Shown here: positions 43,501-53,234 of the stretch, one piece after another
Layout of the letters: every line of letters begins with the position of its first letter
Numbering within the stretch: position 1 is the first letter of the stretch
Source of the DNA: Maricaulaceae bacterium EIL42A08
GTDB lineage: Bacteria > Pseudomonadota > Alphaproteobacteria > Caulobacterales > Maricaulaceae
Direction of reading: 5' to 3'
Length of the DNA: 64,000 bases
Assembly: GCA_024178355.1 (NCBI GenBank)
Contig: JAMZNZ010000002.1
Span: 62,001 to 126,000, forward strand
Made by a program: the position numbers and the translations under genes
The notes under the pieces: model-generated
Databases searched by the model: none
Seen by the model: only the letters and a program-made list of their open reading frames with translations
Told to the model about the DNA's origin: nothing

Positions 43501-44631
43501 CTCGGCCGTAATCTGCGGATGGGTGATCTGATCGATGGTCAGGGAAACGGCGTACTGGCCCTCTGTGGCAATGACCTGCGCTTGCGCTGCGCTGGCCCCA
43601 AGATCATAGGCCTGAAGCTGAGCCAGACCGGCATCGGTCAGCACCAGATCTGCCTGCCAGCGCTCTGCGAGCAGGTCTTGAGCGTTCAGCGTGAAGGTCG
43701 CGGCCTGCACATCCAGCTGATCGATGGAACGCGGCTGCAGCGCACCGTTGGCGGTCACATCAAGATCCGGGGCCAGCTCCGGCACCCAGTCGGGCAAGGC
43801 GGGCCAGCGCCCGGGCAGGGCGGAAGCCTGCAGCTGCCAGCGTCCACGCTCCCAGCTCACTTCACCGTCCGACACAGACGCGTCTTCAATGGTCAGGTCA
43901 AAGCGCCCGCCACCGGCCCGCGAGGTGCCTTCAATCTGGCCGGTGAGCTGCCAACCGGTATCTTCAAGCCGGGTCAGGCTGGCCAGCGCTCCGCCGGGTA
44001 CGGCATCAACTTCAAACTGACCATCCAGATCGCCGCTGTTGGAATGGGTGAGGGTCAGGCTCAGCTGGTCGCCCGCCTGATCGATGCGCCTTGCATCGGC
44101 CGTCACGAAGAAGGCACGTCCGGCTGCATCAAACCCGCCACTTAACGTGTATTGGGCTTCAGGTCCGGCCACGTCTTCAGCCAGCGCCAGCGTGTTGATG
44201 GCGACGCGCTGAATGCGAAGGCTGGGGAGGCCACCGCCACTGCCGCCGGGTTCCGGGCGCTCTGCGCGAATGGGTCGGCGAGCGATATTGATCTGATCGA
44301 TCTCGATGCTCTCAAGGCTGATCGTGCCACCCAGAAGTGCGCGCGGCTGCCAGCTGATGCGAACATTCTGAGCGGTCAGCCAGATGCCGCCCTGATCGCG
44401 CAAGGTCACCGCGTCGGCGGTGAAGTCAGACAGGACGTTGCCGCGAAGGCCTTCAACTTGAAGCTCGCCATACCCGGCAATGTCGCGGCCATTGATGGCT
44501 GAGCTGGCGACCTGGCGACCAAACTCGCCCGTCATAGCCCAGACCAGCGCCGCAAAGGCGCAGACCAGCGACAAAAGCAGGCCGATCAGGATCGACAACC
44601 AGCGGCGTTTGAACAAGGACCGACCCGCCAT
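40591..44631 (-). CDS. tamB: TamB, translocation and assembly module inner-membrane component
   Basis: A 1346-residue AsmA-like bridge protein anchored in the inner membrane by SILIGLLLSLVCAFAALVWA near the N-terminus. It spans the periplasm as a long beta-taco, seen here as hundreds of residues of alternating hydrophobic/polar strands. The C-terminal DUF490 region is present (GLDVIALADGPITAPRIRFE, SSPPLPEDEVLARLLFDQNT, TGTAASLGAARLEWSITPDI). Works with TamA in outer-membrane protein or lipid transport. Its ATG shares one base with the tamA stop codon (TGATG), so the two are coupled. Confidence 0.95.
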   Translation of the reverse strand: MAGRSLFKRRWLSILIGLLLSLVCAFAALVWAMTGEFGRQVASSAINGRDIAGYGELQVEGLRGNVLSDFTADAVTLRDQGGIWLTAQNVRISWQPRALLGGTISLESIEIDQINIARRPIRAERPEPGGSGGGLPSLRIQRVAINTLALAEDVAGPEAQYTLSGGFDAAGRAFFVTADARRIDQAGDQLSLTLTHSNSGDLDGQFEVDAVPGGALASLTRLEDTGWQLTGQIEGTSRAGGGRFDLTIEDASVSDGEVSWERGRWQLQASALPGRWPALPDWVPELAPDLDVTANGALQPRSIDQLDVQAATFTLNAQDLLAERWQADLVLTDAGLAQLQAYDLGASAAQAQVIATEGQYAVSLTIDQITHPQITAERLTADAVIRSLSDGRDIELTGDVAGPRATHAQLSGLLQSDVDFAARLQSTEGLINIESLSAFTTRWRLDATGALNTPSLALTGTADLTLEDVSPLGIGVAGPLAINAFTRDASRGWDRLRVEVQSDGLVASDALAPLLEDLTARLDVDIDPEHIRLPRAELQTSAIALTGSGELGRSDSAITASLDALLNLAALPVEGLSGQASAGFEASGTLDDLALRTQVETGELELGGLVITSPQLRAEARRVGEALSGSWQLDAETDEAPARLSGRFSQSPDRAKLTVAEASWGSVQAQAEASLAGEQLALNLIAADTAALKSWAADIRFAGPVSSLMDGELEATTSAEAFPITGGDLTAAQLTAQGPLSDLALAGTARGLAFEPFSVRTEGRLQLQPELTTLNASLYGDWGDYPINAPDAIALRRTADTLIADLSASLGEADLSGRVEQGEETRLVFNLSNAPARILSDLARLSPANGEFEASADIRQVEAQWRGGIRLSIANMEPVSGPQGGALNLDARLDLGDAADFTLAANAGGLEANAALNLPGTVTNLGALARPGWRGDVTLVGPLDTLARLYLPRTERFTGVIDGAAQFAEGEVAGSVIISDGAYRSQTVGVEFTPFDLQARFTNDQLEITEARLGDGNGGRATAAGALRLTEAGLQGDGEVSFERFRAVARPELFAQTTGNAALELRGRQLTVTGEADIDRLALTPVAPSGSNIPQIEVVELNRPDSLDPAYRRPIQITLDYTVRADNALFVSSRNFNSEWSTNVRVQGPANRLNLTGRASLIDGQASLLTRIFDIDEGEISFTGPIERTRISLRGTHSRAGLDVIALADGPITAPRIRFESSPPLPEDEVLARLLFDQNTAALSPLQAAQLAAQLSGRNWLGALSEAGQRLGIDRLTLSETEDGAIALSGGRQLSEDVYLQLETGTAASLGAARLEWSITPDIVVLSRLTGDTNAQLAVRWRREFE

Positions 44632-46403
44632 CAGAACGCCTGTCCCAGACCGACATAGACCTGAACGGAAGCCTCATCGCTGCGCCGGTCGATCGGCGCT
44701 GCGATATCAAAACGAAGCGGCGCAAAGTCGAAATGATAGCGCACGCCCACGCCAACCCCGGCTCCCATATCAGACAGCTCGGGCGCGGCCTGTTCTGCCG
44801 CGGTGCCCACGTCAGCGAAGACCACACCGCCCCAGCGCCCGACAGAACGCCAGCGCAATTCGGCGCTCGCTTCCACGACTGAGCGTCCGCCCTCAAGGCT
44901 GCCATCGCTGGCAACAGGAGAGAGCGACTGGTATTCAAAGCCGCGAACCGATCCGCCACCGCCGGCATAGAAGCGCTGGTCGGCTGGAACCGCATTCAGG
45001 CTTGCGCCGGCAATACTGCCCGCCCGCACGCGTCCGGCCAGAATCAGCTGAGGAGTCAGCTGGCGGTAGGTCGCCAGCGATGCATCGGTGATGACGTAGC
45101 CCGACCGGATGTCGCCCACCGTGACCGCAGGCGTGACAGAGGCTGTGGCCCGGATGCCGCGTGACGGATCCGTGCGACTGTCGCGCGAATCAAACACCGC
45201 TGTGATGCCGCTAAAGAGTGACACGGTGTCGTCCTTTTCGCCCGTGCCGGAGCGGATTTGTGAGCTGTCGACCCCGGCGGCAACGCCCACTGTCCAGACA
45301 GCATTGAGCTGGCGGTTGACGTCAACCTCCAGCTCAATCTCGCGCTGGTCGAAGGCGTCGGTTTCCTCATTCCTCGCGGCGGCCAGGAAAGACAGGGTCT
45401 GGTCCGGACGCCGCCAGTGCGGGGCGGTTAGCCTTGTTTCTAGCGATTGTTCCAGGGTGGACAGCAAAGCGGCGATAGCCAGCGTCTCATCACCGCCGAA
45501 GACATTGCGCCGGGTCCACTGGCCATCAACGCCAGCGCCCTCACTGGTGGAGATCGCAAAACCGCCTTCGACCACGTGGCGCGGGGCTGGGGTCAGGCTG
45601 ACGAGGATGTCGCGGACCTCAACGCCGCGTTCAGCCGGTGCCAGCTGGACCTGGGCGCGGGCAACACTGTCGAGCGCGGTCAGCCGGGCCTGGTATTCGC
45701 GAAGGGCGCTGAGCTGGGCGATCTCGCCTTCGGGCAGGTCACCCAGACGCTGAACGAAGCGGGGCCGCCAGCGATCACCCTCCGGCAGGATCTCGCCATA
45801 TCGGCTGAAGGCCCCGGTTTCATAGGCCAGCATGATGGCCGCATTGCGGGTGTCGTGATCGACCGTAACCTCACGCTCGCCGGTCTCAGCGTCTGGCCAG
45901 CCCGCTTCCTGAATGCGGGCAAGCCCGGCCGCTTCTGAAGCCATGACCGCTGCGGCGCGCAAGGGCGACCCGGGTCTCAGCGCATCAAGCGCAGGCTCCA
46001 CTACCTCGGCGGCGCGTGCATCGGTCTTTGCGATGATCTGGGCGCTCTCGACGACGAAGCGCTCGGACGGGACAACGATGTAAAGCGCCTCGCCCTGGCG
46101 CACCGTGGTGCGGACCGCCGCCCCGTAAAAGCCTTCAGACCGCAACAGCGCTACCATCCGCCGGGACACCGACGGTGAGGGCAGGGTGCGGTCACCATCC
46201 TCAGCCGAGGCGCTGACCATGGCGCGTAGCTGACCGGTCAGCTCGGCTGAAAGCTCGCCGTCGACCTGCATCGCCTGGCGCGCGTGGGCGGGGGATAAGG
46301 TGAGGGATAGAAGGCACAGAAAACCCGCCACAAGAGCGGTCAAATCCGCCTTGCGCCAGCCCGCCAGAGTGCACGGGTCAGGTTTCACCTCAATCAAGGT
46401 CAT
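44631..46403 (-). CDS. tamA: TamA, Omp85-family outer-membrane protein
   Basis: A 590-residue outer-membrane protein. The start ATG 46403 (MTLIEVKPDP) leads to a signal peptide (ALVAGFLCLLSLTLSPAHA). Periplasmic POTRA repeats occupy roughly residues 40-270, and the 16-strand barrel follows. The Omp85 hallmark (V/I)RG(F/Y) is seen as GGGGSVRGFEY, and the C-terminus VQVYVGLGQAF ends in Phe as expected for BAM substrates. An open frame starts at 46451 but adds no recognisable sequence. Encoded with tamB as usual. Confidence 0.95.
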   Translation of the reverse strand: MTLIEVKPDPCTLAGWRKADLTALVAGFLCLLSLTLSPAHARQAMQVDGELSAELTGQLRAMVSASAEDGDRTLPSPSVSRRMVALLRSEGFYGAAVRTTVRQGEALYIVVPSERFVVESAQIIAKTDARAAEVVEPALDALRPGSPLRAAAVMASEAAGLARIQEAGWPDAETGEREVTVDHDTRNAAIMLAYETGAFSRYGEILPEGDRWRPRFVQRLGDLPEGEIAQLSALREYQARLTALDSVARAQVQLAPAERGVEVRDILVSLTPAPRHVVEGGFAISTSEGAGVDGQWTRRNVFGGDETLAIAALLSTLEQSLETRLTAPHWRRPDQTLSFLAAARNEETDAFDQREIELEVDVNRQLNAVWTVGVAAGVDSSQIRSGTGEKDDTVSLFSGITAVFDSRDSRTDPSRGIRATASVTPAVTVGDIRSGYVITDASLATYRQLTPQLILAGRVRAGSIAGASLNAVPADQRFYAGGGGSVRGFEYQSLSPVASDGSLEGGRSVVEASAELRWRSVGRWGGVVFADVGTAAEQAAPELSDMGAGVGVGVRYHFDFAPLRFDIAAPIDRRSDEASVQVYVGLGQAF

Positions 46404-46549
46404 GTTGCCTGTAGTCTGGTCCCATTTGCCTGGAGGTCCATGGACCCCCAATTACATCTTATCAACACGCTGTTATCAGCGCGGCAGATTTATGGCGAGG
46501 CGCTGCGGTGTCTGCTAGCGTACGTTAACGACTGATTTGGAGCCGCCTT

Positions 46550-47950
46550 ATGCGCGCGATACTGACCGCTTTATCCCTGTTGCTTGTCCCGGTGTTTTCA
46601 ACCGCCCTGGCCCAGCCAAATGGCGGATTTGCAGACCTGAATGACGCGCTTAGCCCGGCTGTTGTGAACATCGCCACGGCCAACCGGATCGGGGATGAAG
46701 ACGGCATGCCGGTCTTCCCGCCGGGCTCTCCGCTGGAGCGCTTCAATGACATGCTGGGCGATGGCCCGCGGGTGGAGCGCTCGCTGGGGTCGGGCTTCAT
46801 CATCACCACGGACGGGCTGGTGGTCACCAATCACCATGTCATTGACGATGCCGATGAAGTTGAGGTCGTGCTGCAGGATGGCCGCGTGCTGCCTGCTGAA
46901 ATCATTGGCCGCGATCCGGCGACCGATCTGGCGGTGCTGCGCGTGGATGCCGGTGAGCCGCTTCCCTTTGTGCGCTTTGGTGATAGCGACACGCTGCGTG
47001 TTGGTGAATGGGTGGTGGCCATCGGTAACCCCTTCGGGCTTGGTGGCTCGCTGACAGCCGGTGTGGTGAGTGCCCAGGGACGCGATATCGGCGGTCGCTA
47101 TGACGACTATGTTCAGACCGATGTGGCCATCAATTCGGGCAATTCCGGGGGGCCACTGTTTAATATGGATGGCGAAGTCATCGGGGTGAACACAGCCATC
47201 TTCTCGCCCACCGGGGCCAGTGTCGGCATCTCCTTCTCGATCCCCAGCCGGGTGGCTGAGCCGGTCGTGGAACAGCTGATCGAGTATGGCGAAACCCGCC
47301 GCGGCTGGCTGGGCGTCAATGTTCAGCCCGTCACTCAGGACATGGCCGATGCCATGGGCTTATCCAGCGCTCGCGGTGCCCTTGTCACCCGGATAGATCC
47401 AGAAGGCCCTGCAGGGGACTCCGATCTCGCCGTTGGCGACGTGGTTCTGGCGTTTGCCGAGCAGGCGGTCGCCGATGACCGCGCCCTGCCGCGGATAGTT
47501 GCCGCCACCGAACCAGGCTCCACAGTCGAAGTGGAGGTGTTTCGCCGGGGACAAGCTGTGACGCTGGAGGTCACGGTCGAGCGCTTGAACGAAGGCAACT
47601 CACCGGCTGCACCCGTTGGCGCAACACCGCGAGAGGACGCACCAGAAACCGGTGGTGATGACCTGTTTGGCCTTACACTTGAACCGCTTACCGACCAGCT
47701 GCGCCGCCGCTACCGGGTCCACCCGGACGCCGAGGGCCTGATCGTTACCGAGATCAACCCTGACAGCGATGCCGCTGGCAAGGTGCGCGTTGGCGACGTG
47801 GTTGAAGAGATTGCCTGGACCTCGGTTGAGGATCTTGATCAGGCTCGAGCCCTGGCTGAAGGGGCTAGCGAGGACGGCAGTCCAGTGCTGTTCAGCCTGA
47901 ACCGACAGGGTCAGTACGTGCTCCAGACGCTCCGCGCCGACGCCAGCTAA
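46550..47950 (+). CDS. DegP/DegQ-type periplasmic serine protease
   Basis: A 466-residue HtrA-family protease with signal peptide (AILTALSLLLVPVFSTALAQ). The trypsin-like triad is His96 (VVTNHHVIDDADE), Asp126 (DPATDLAVLRVD) and Ser199 (NSGNSGGPLFNMDG). Two PDZ domains follow (GWLGVNVQPVTQDMADAMGL and near residue 367 FGLTLEPLTDQLRRRY). It degrades or folds misfolded envelope proteins. It lies between tamA (divergent) and a substrate-binding lipoprotein 25 bases downstream on the same strand. DegP and DegQ cannot be told apart from sequence alone. Confidence 0.95.
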   Translation: MRAILTALSLLLVPVFSTALAQPNGGFADLNDALSPAVVNIATANRIGDEDGMPVFPPGSPLERFNDMLGDGPRVERSLGSGFIITTDGLVVTNHHVIDDADEVEVVLQDGRVLPAEIIGRDPATDLAVLRVDAGEPLPFVRFGDSDTLRVGEWVVAIGNPFGLGGSLTAGVVSAQGRDIGGRYDDYVQTDVAINSGNSGGPLFNMDGEVIGVNTAIFSPTGASVGISFSIPSRVAEPVVEQLIEYGETRRGWLGVNVQPVTQDMADAMGLSSARGALVTRIDPEGPAGDSDLAVGDVVLAFAEQAVADDRALPRIVAATEPGSTVEVEVFRRGQAVTLEVTVERLNEGNSPAAPVGATPREDAPETGGDDLFGLTLEPLTDQLRRRYRVHPDAEGLIVTEINPDSDAAGKVRVGDVVEEIAWTSVEDLDQARALAEGASEDGSPVLFSLNRQGQYVLQTLRADAS

Positions 47951-47975
47951 AGCCTTTATCTTACGGGGACATGAC

Positions 47976-49586
47976 ATGAAGCGATCTCTTTTCATCCTGG
48001 CCGCGGCGCTGGGTGTTTCGGCCTGCAGTGAGGGCGGCGGCACGGGCCAGATTGAGCGGCTTGAAAGCGGCGTCATCTATCGCAACGAAGGACCGGAGAT
48101 CAGCACCGTTGACCCCCACCAGGCCGATGGCACCTGGGCTGAGCCGATCAACGGCGACATGTTTGTCGGCCTGCTGCGCCGGGGGCCCGACGGCATACCG
48201 GGCCCAGCACTCGCCACCGACTGGACGGTCAGTGAGGATGCGCTGACCTGGACGTTTTCAATGCGCGATGCGGTCTGGTCAGACGGGCGCGCGATCACCG
48301 CTGACGATGTGGTCTTCAGCCTGCGCCGGGCCGTCGATCCGGCAACCGCGGCGGCGTATGTGGAGGTCTATGGGCCCATCGAAAACGCTCGCGCGATCCT
48401 GTCTGGTCAGGCCGATCCGGACACGCTGGGTGTCACGGCGCTGGATGCTCGCACGGTCGAGATTCGCCTGTCCGAGCCGATGGCCTTCCTGCCCGAACTG
48501 CTGGCTGACAGCCGGGGAGCCGTGCTTCCTCAGCATGTGATTGAGGCCCATGGCGATGCCTGGGTTCAGCCCGCCAATATCGTTGTGAACGGTGCCTATA
48601 CGCTGGTTGAGCGCATCCTGGATCGCCAGACCGTGCTGCGCCGCAACCCGCTTTACTACGACAACGCAAATGTCTGTTTTGACGAGGTGTTCTACTTCCC
48701 GATCTCAGCGCCGGAGACCGCCGCGCGTCAGGCCCGGGCCGGTGAACTGGATATTGCCGCAGCGGTGCCCGCCAATATCGTGGCGCTGATTGAGACCGAG
48801 ATGCCGGGCCATATCAATCACGCCACACCACCGGCGACCTTTTACTTCCAGGCCAATACCGAAAGGGCGCCGTTTGATGACGTGCGTGTGCGCGAAGCGT
48901 TGGCGATTTCCATCGACCGGGAGTTTGCCTTCACCGAAGTCGTCACCTCCGGCATGCGGGTGGCAAACAGCCTTGTACCTGAAGGCCTGGCGGCGCCCTA
49001 TGAAGCGGCCCGGGTAACTTGGGCAGATGAGCCGCTGGAGGCCCGGCGTGAACGCGCGGTTGCGCTGCTCCGGGAGGCTGGCTTTGGCCCCGATAATCCA
49101 CTGCGGTTTGAATACTCCTACCCATCGGGCGGCGTGGCCAACCGGGTCGTGCCGGTGTTCCAGAATGACTGGAACAGTCTGGCCGACTGGGTTCAGGTCG
49201 AAATCTTCGGCGCTGAAGCGGCGGTCCACTACCAGAACCTGGGCGCGGGCGAGTTTGAAGCAGCGCTGGGCGGCTGGAGCGCGACGGTGCGCGATGTCTC
49301 CTACATGCTCGACGTAATCCGCGAAGGCTCAGTGGGTAATTTCCCGCGCTGGGTCAACGAAGATGCCAATGGGCTTCTGGCGCAGGCGGATCGGGAGCGG
49401 GATCCGGCTGTTCGAGCAGACCTGTTGCGTCAGGCAGAACAGATTGCGCTCGATGACTTCGCCATCGCGCCTTTCTACCATCCAGAGCGCGCTTGGATGG
49501 TGCATCCGCGTATCGAAGGCTGGGTCGGCGGCGCGGTCGAATACATGCCCACTACGCATTTGTGCCTGAGTGATGGTGAGGGGTAA
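47976..49586 (+). CDS. peptide/oligopeptide ABC-type substrate-binding lipoprotein (orphan)
   Basis: A 536-residue OppA-like (SBP_bac_5) protein. A signal peptide ends in a lipobox (AALGVSAC, Cys near residue 17). The binding domain shows STVDPHQADGTWAEPINGDM, DWTVSEDALTWTFSMRDAVW and FDDVRVREALAISIDREFAF, all typical. Proteins of this family bring peptides to an ABC permease; no permease or ATPase gene is beside it, so the transporter must be encoded elsewhere, or the protein may act alone, for example in peptide sensing. Follows the degP-type gene by 25 bases. Confidence 0.93.
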   Translation: MKRSLFILAAALGVSACSEGGGTGQIERLESGVIYRNEGPEISTVDPHQADGTWAEPINGDMFVGLLRRGPDGIPGPALATDWTVSEDALTWTFSMRDAVWSDGRAITADDVVFSLRRAVDPATAAAYVEVYGPIENARAILSGQADPDTLGVTALDARTVEIRLSEPMAFLPELLADSRGAVLPQHVIEAHGDAWVQPANIVVNGAYTLVERILDRQTVLRRNPLYYDNANVCFDEVFYFPISAPETAARQARAGELDIAAAVPANIVALIETEMPGHINHATPPATFYFQANTERAPFDDVRVREALAISIDREFAFTEVVTSGMRVANSLVPEGLAAPYEAARVTWADEPLEARRERAVALLREAGFGPDNPLRFEYSYPSGGVANRVVPVFQNDWNSLADWVQVEIFGAEAAVHYQNLGAGEFEAALGGWSATVRDVSYMLDVIREGSVGNFPRWVNEDANGLLAQADRERDPAVRADLLRQAEQIALDDFAIAPFYHPERAWMVHPRIEGWVGGAVEYMPTTHLCLSDGEG

Positions 49587-49610
49587 GGGCTGAAACGGTG
49601 CACGCCCAGT

Positions 49611-49707
49611 GTCATCCCCCGGTTTAGCCGGGGGACCCATTCTGTGAGGCCGGGGTTAGCCGCAAATCATCCAGCATGGATGGCCCGGACACACCGGGCC
49701 ATGACAG
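49611..49707. repeat. extragenic palindromic element
   Basis: Two hairpins: CCCCCGGTTTAGCCGGGGGA (stem CCCCCGG/CCGGGGG) and TGGCCCGGACACACCGGGCC (stem GGCCCGG/CCGGGCC). It lies between the convergent substrate-binding protein and purL genes and may serve as a transcription barrier. The gtcatccc flank recurs in many intergenic repeats of these bacteria and is similar to elements at 4861-4973. Confidence 0.8.
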
Positions 49708-49725
49708 CTATAGCCAGCGCCAGAC

Positions 49726-51972
49726 CTACTCCGCCGCGCGGGCTTCTGGCTCAGCGCCCATCAGGTCGGGCAGCCAGTTTTCGTAAGCCTGTTTCAGCGC
49801 GATCAGGTCAACGGCGTGACCACCATTGATCGAGATGAAGCGCCCACCGGCCAGGCCGATCACGCTGACCGGAACGGACTGGGCCTTGGCGTCGGCCAGC
49901 ATGGCCTCGGCGTTTTCAGCGCTGGCGGCAATCAGATAGCGGCCCTGGTCCTCGCCGAACATCCAGGCAAAGTGAGGCACGTTACCCTGATAGGCGAGCT
50001 TGATGCCCGTGCCGGAAGCGATGGCCATGTCCGCTGCTGCGCAGGCGAGGCCGCCATCGGACAGGTCATGGACAGCCTTGGCGCGGCCGGCGCGGATTTC
50101 ACCGCGCACATAGTCGCCATGGCGCTTTTCCGCGGCCAGATCAACGCGCGGGGCGTTGCCGGATTCCTTGCCTTCGATGTGGCGCATGTAGAGCGAAGCG
50201 CCGAGCTCACCCTTGGTCTCACCCACCAGCAGGATCACGTCGCCATCTTCCATGCAGCCAAAGCCGACGCGCTTGTCCATATCCGGGATCAGACCCAGAC
50301 CGCCCACCGCCGGAGTTGGCGGGATCGCCCGGCCATCGGTCTCGTTGTAAAGCGAGACATTGCCCGACACGACAGGGAAGCTGAGCACCTTGCAGGCCTC
50401 GGCCATGCCCTCAACACAGCCCACGAACTGGCCCATGATTTCAGGGCGTTCCGGGTTGCCGAAGTTTAGACAATCGGTGATCGCGATAGGGTCAGCGCCG
50501 ACAGCGGTGAGATTGCGCCAGGCTTCGGCCACGGCCTGCTTGCCGCCTTCATACGGGTCCGCAAAGCAGTAGCGCGGGGTGCAGTCGGTCGTGATAGCCA
50601 GCGCCTTGTTGGTGCCGTGAACGCGCACGATGGCGGCATCCGCCGGGTCTTCGGATGAAGCCGCCGTATCGGCCATCACGTGGCGGTCATACTGGCTCCA
50701 GATCCAGCGCTTGGACGCCATGTCCGGCGTCGCCATCAGCTGAAGAAGGGTCTCACCCAGGTGCTCTGGCTGGTGCAGATCGGACGGGTCGATCTGCGCG
50801 CGGGCCTCAGCCGGGAAGTGCGGGCGGTCGTATTTCGGGGCGTTCTCGCCAATGGGATCAAGCGGAAGGTCACAGACCACCTCGCCCTTGTGGCGCAGAA
50901 CCAGACGGCCGTGCTCAGCCGTCTTGCCGATGGTCGCGACGTCCAGATCCCACTTTTTAAAGATACGCTCGGCCACGTGCTCACGCCCGGGCTTCACGAT
51001 CATCAGCATGCGTTCCTGGCTTTCAGACAGCATCATTTCATAGGCTGTCATGGCCTCTTCGCGCTGGGGCACGTGATCAAGATCAAGCTCAATGCCCAGA
51101 CCGCCAGACGACGCCATCTCCACCGAGGAGGAGGTGAGGCCAGCAGCGCCCATGTCCTGGATCGAAGAGATGGCGTCTTCAGCCATCAGCTCCAGGCAGG
51201 CTTCGATCAGCTTTTTCTCGGTGAAGGGGTCACCAACCTGAACGGTCGGGCGTTTTTCTTCGCTACCCTCGCCGAACTCAGCCGAGGCCATGGTGGCCCC
51301 GTGGATGCCATCGCGGCCGGTCTTGGCACCGACATACAGCACCGGGAAGCCCGGCTCGCGCGCGGCGGCGGTGAAGATCTTGTCAGCGTCAGCCAGACCC
51401 ACGGCCATGGCGTTGACGAGGATATTCTCGTTATAGCCCTTATCAAAATTGGTCTCGCCACCCACCGTCGGCACGCCGACGCAGTTGCCATAGCCACCAA
51501 TCCCGGCGGTCACACCGGCCACCAGCTGGCGGGTTTTCGGGTGCTTGGGGTCGCCAAAGCGCAGCGCATTCATCAGCGCCACCGGGCGCGCGCCCATGGT
51601 GAAGACATCGCGCAGAATGCCGCCCACACCGGTCGCCGCGCCCTGATAGGGCTCGATGAAGCTGGGGTGGTTGTGGCTTTCCATTTTAAAGATGGCCGCC
51701 TGACCATCGCCGATATCGACAACGCCGGCGTTCTCGCCCGGACCATAGATGACCTTGTCACCGCTGGTCGGGAATTTTGCCAGATGCAAGCGCGAGGACT
51801 TGTAGGAGCAATGCTCCGACCACATGACCGAGAAAATCCCCAGCTCCACCAGGTTCGGTGCCCGGCCCAGCTCTTTAAGGATGATCTCATACTCATCAGA
51901 CGTCACATGCTCGAGGGCGATCTCTTCAGTGATGCCGTCGGCGTCGCGCTCTTCTGGTGCGATCTGGCTCAT
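49726..51972 (-). CDS. purL: phosphoribosylformylglycinamidine synthase II
   Basis: The large synthetase subunit of the three-part FGAM synthase (PurL small form, PurQ, PurS). Product 748 residues. Blocks seen are [60 protein letters not shown] and [16 protein letters not shown], which bind ATP and FGAR. The ATG overlaps the purQ stop codon (ATGA at 51969-51972). Makes FGAM from FGAR with ammonia from PurQ. Confidence 0.97.
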   Translation of the reverse strand: MSQIAPEERDADGITEEIALEHVTSDEYEIILKELGRAPNLVELGIFSVMWSEHCSYKSSRLHLAKFPTSGDKVIYGPGENAGVVDIGDGQAAIFKMESHNHPSFIEPYQGAATGVGGILRDVFTMGARPVALMNALRFGDPKHPKTRQLVAGVTAGIGGYGNCVGVPTVGGETNFDKGYNENILVNAMAVGLADADKIFTAAAREPGFPVLYVGAKTGRDGIHGATMASAEFGEGSEEKRPTVQVGDPFTEKKLIEACLELMAEDAISSIQDMGAAGLTSSSVEMASSGGLGIELDLDHVPQREEAMTAYEMMLSESQERMLMIVKPGREHVAERIFKKWDLDVATIGKTAEHGRLVLRHKGEVVCDLPLDPIGENAPKYDRPHFPAEARAQIDPSDLHQPEHLGETLLQLMATPDMASKRWIWSQYDRHVMADTAASSEDPADAAIVRVHGTNKALAITTDCTPRYCFADPYEGGKQAVAEAWRNLTAVGADPIAITDCLNFGNPERPEIMGQFVGCVEGMAEACKVLSFPVVSGNVSLYNETDGRAIPPTPAVGGLGLIPDMDKRVGFGCMEDGDVILLVGETKGELGASLYMRHIEGKESGNAPRVDLAAEKRHGDYVRGEIRAGRAKAVHDLSDGGLACAAADMAIASGTGIKLAYQGNVPHFAWMFGEDQGRYLIAASAENAEAMLADAKAQSVPVSVIGLAGGRFISINGGHAVDLIALKQAYENWLPDLMGAEPEARAAE

Positions 51973-52634
51973 TGGACACTCCCCATCACGCTTTCAAACA
52001 GCTTCACGCCATCGGTGCCGCCGTGCTTGGCATCCACGGCGCGTTCAGGGTGGGGCATCATGCCCAGCACATTACCGTTCGCGTTCGTGATGCCAGCGAT
52101 ATCGCGGGCCGAGCCGTTGGGATTATTGCCGTAGCGGAAGGCCACCTGGCCTTCGCCTTCCAGCCGGTCCAGCGTCTCGGTGTCAGCAAAGTAATTGCCG
52201 TCATGGTGCGCGATCGGGATGGTCAGCTCTTTGGTGTCGCCATAGCCCGAGGTGAACCGCGTCTGACTGGTTTCGACCAGCAGCGGCGCGCGCTCGCACA
52301 CAAAATGCAGGCCTTCATTGCGCATCAGCGCGCCAGGCAGTAGTCCCGCCTCGATCAAAATCTGGAAGCCGTTGCAGACGCCGAGAATCGGCACGCCCGC
52401 TTCAGCCTGTTTGATCAGGTCCGCGGTGATCGGCGAGCGGGCCGCAATCGCCCCACAGCGCAGATAATCTCCATAGGAGAACCCGCCAGGGACCATAATA
52501 AAATCAAGGCCTTCAGGCAGGCTGCTTTCGCCATGCCAGACCATGGTCGGTGCATGACCGGTGACACGCTCAATGGCCACCGCAGCATCGCGGTCGCAAT
52601 TGGAGCCGGGGTATACAATGACGGCACTTTTCAT
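51969..52634 (-). CDS. purQ: phosphoribosylformylglycinamidine synthase I (glutaminase)
   Basis: A class I glutamine amidotransferase, 221 residues, supplying ammonia to PurL. The nucleophile Cys is in the elbow [11 protein letters not shown]; His and Glu lie near the end in [10 protein letters not shown]. It is translationally coupled to purL (four-base overlap). Upstream, instead of the usual purS, lies a ParDE toxin-antitoxin pair; the gap to the toxin stop is 50 bases. Confidence 0.97.
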   Translation of the reverse strand: MKSAVIVYPGSNCDRDAAVAIERVTGHAPTMVWHGESSLPEGLDFIMVPGGFSYGDYLRCGAIAARSPITADLIKQAEAGVPILGVCNGFQILIEAGLLPGALMRNEGLHFVCERAPLLVETSQTRFTSGYGDTKELTIPIAHHDGNYFADTETLDRLEGEGQVAFRYGNNPNGSARDIAGITNANGNVLGMMPHPERAVDAKHGGTDGVKLFESVMGSVQ

Positions 52635-52684
52635 GGCTGTGCGCTTTAGCAGGGTCCGCCGCGCTTGGCGAGATGGGAAGCGCG

Positions 52685-52975
52685 CTAATCCAGTCCCGGC
52701 GGCAGCTGACGCGTATGGAGGATGCGAAGGATCAGTATGTGATCGGTCTCGATCCTGTAAAAAAGCTTGTGACTTTGGACCACTGTGGATCGTACACCGC
52801 TAAACTCGGGGACCGAGGACGATGCCTCCGGAAAAGCTGCAAGGAGTTTAAGTCTCTCGGCAATCTTGTCCCGATATCGACCCGCCGCGGGAATACCGAA
52901 TTCAACGGCGCTTCGAAACAAGATCTCATCGAGGTCCAAGCTTGCTTGTTCGGAGAGCTTAATCTTTGGCGCCAG
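52685..52975 (-). CDS. ParE/RelE-family toxin
   Basis: A compact ParE-type toxin (96 residues as drawn). The fold is visible in [36 protein letters not shown] and [20 protein letters not shown]. ParE-type toxins usually poison DNA gyrase, and other family members cut mRNA at the ribosome. No ATG, GTG or TTG fits the full domain: the first family-like residues need a CTG at 52975 (then APKIKLSEQ), while a TTG at 52939 would drop the first strand. The CTG lies inside the antitoxin gene, overlapping it by 17 bases. Paired with the antitoxin just upstream. Confidence 0.85.
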   Translation of the reverse strand: MAPKIKLSEQASLDLDEILFRSAVEFGIPAAGRYRDKIAERLKLLAAFPEASSSVPEFSGVRSTVVQSHKLFYRIETDHILILRILHTRQLPPGLD

Positions 52976-53213
52976 CTTCTCTCGCCCGAGCTATGGCCTC
53001 GTCAAAAACCTCATCTATAGATTTGTTACTGACGCCGCTATCGATGCCTTCCTGGATTAGACGGCGATACTCGGCCCACTTGCGCTTGGCTTCGTCGTCA
53101 CGGCGGATGAGGTCGCGAATATAATCGCTTGCGCTGGCATACTCACCCGACGCCACACGGTCATCCACGTGGGCTTTCAAGGCATCTGGCAAAGAGACAT
53201 TCATGGTGGCCAT
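52959..53213 (-). CDS. ParD-family ribbon-helix-helix antitoxin
   Basis: An 84-residue antitoxin. The start ATG 53213 has GGGAG six bases upstream; the frame continues to 53270 but crosses the operator repeats. The DNA-binding ribbon-helix-helix is MNVSLPDALKAHVDDRVASG and YASASDYIRDLIRRDDEA; the toxin-binding tail is helical and acidic ([20 protein letters not shown]). It overlaps the toxin gene. The pair is wedged between purS and purQ in the purine operon, and the half-sites at 53235-53261 are the likely autoregulatory operator. Confidence 0.88.
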   Translation of the reverse strand: MATMNVSLPDALKAHVDDRVASGEYASASDYIRDLIRRDDEAKRKWAEYRRLIQEGIDSGVSNKSIDEVFDEAIARAREAGAKD

Positions 53214-53234
53214 GGCGCGCTCCCGAAGCTGGCA

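Noticed and set aside
50680-52134. A 484-codon open frame on the plus strand opposite purL
   Set aside because: Antisense shadow of purL; rich in His, Arg and Gln as shadows are, with no recognisable motif.
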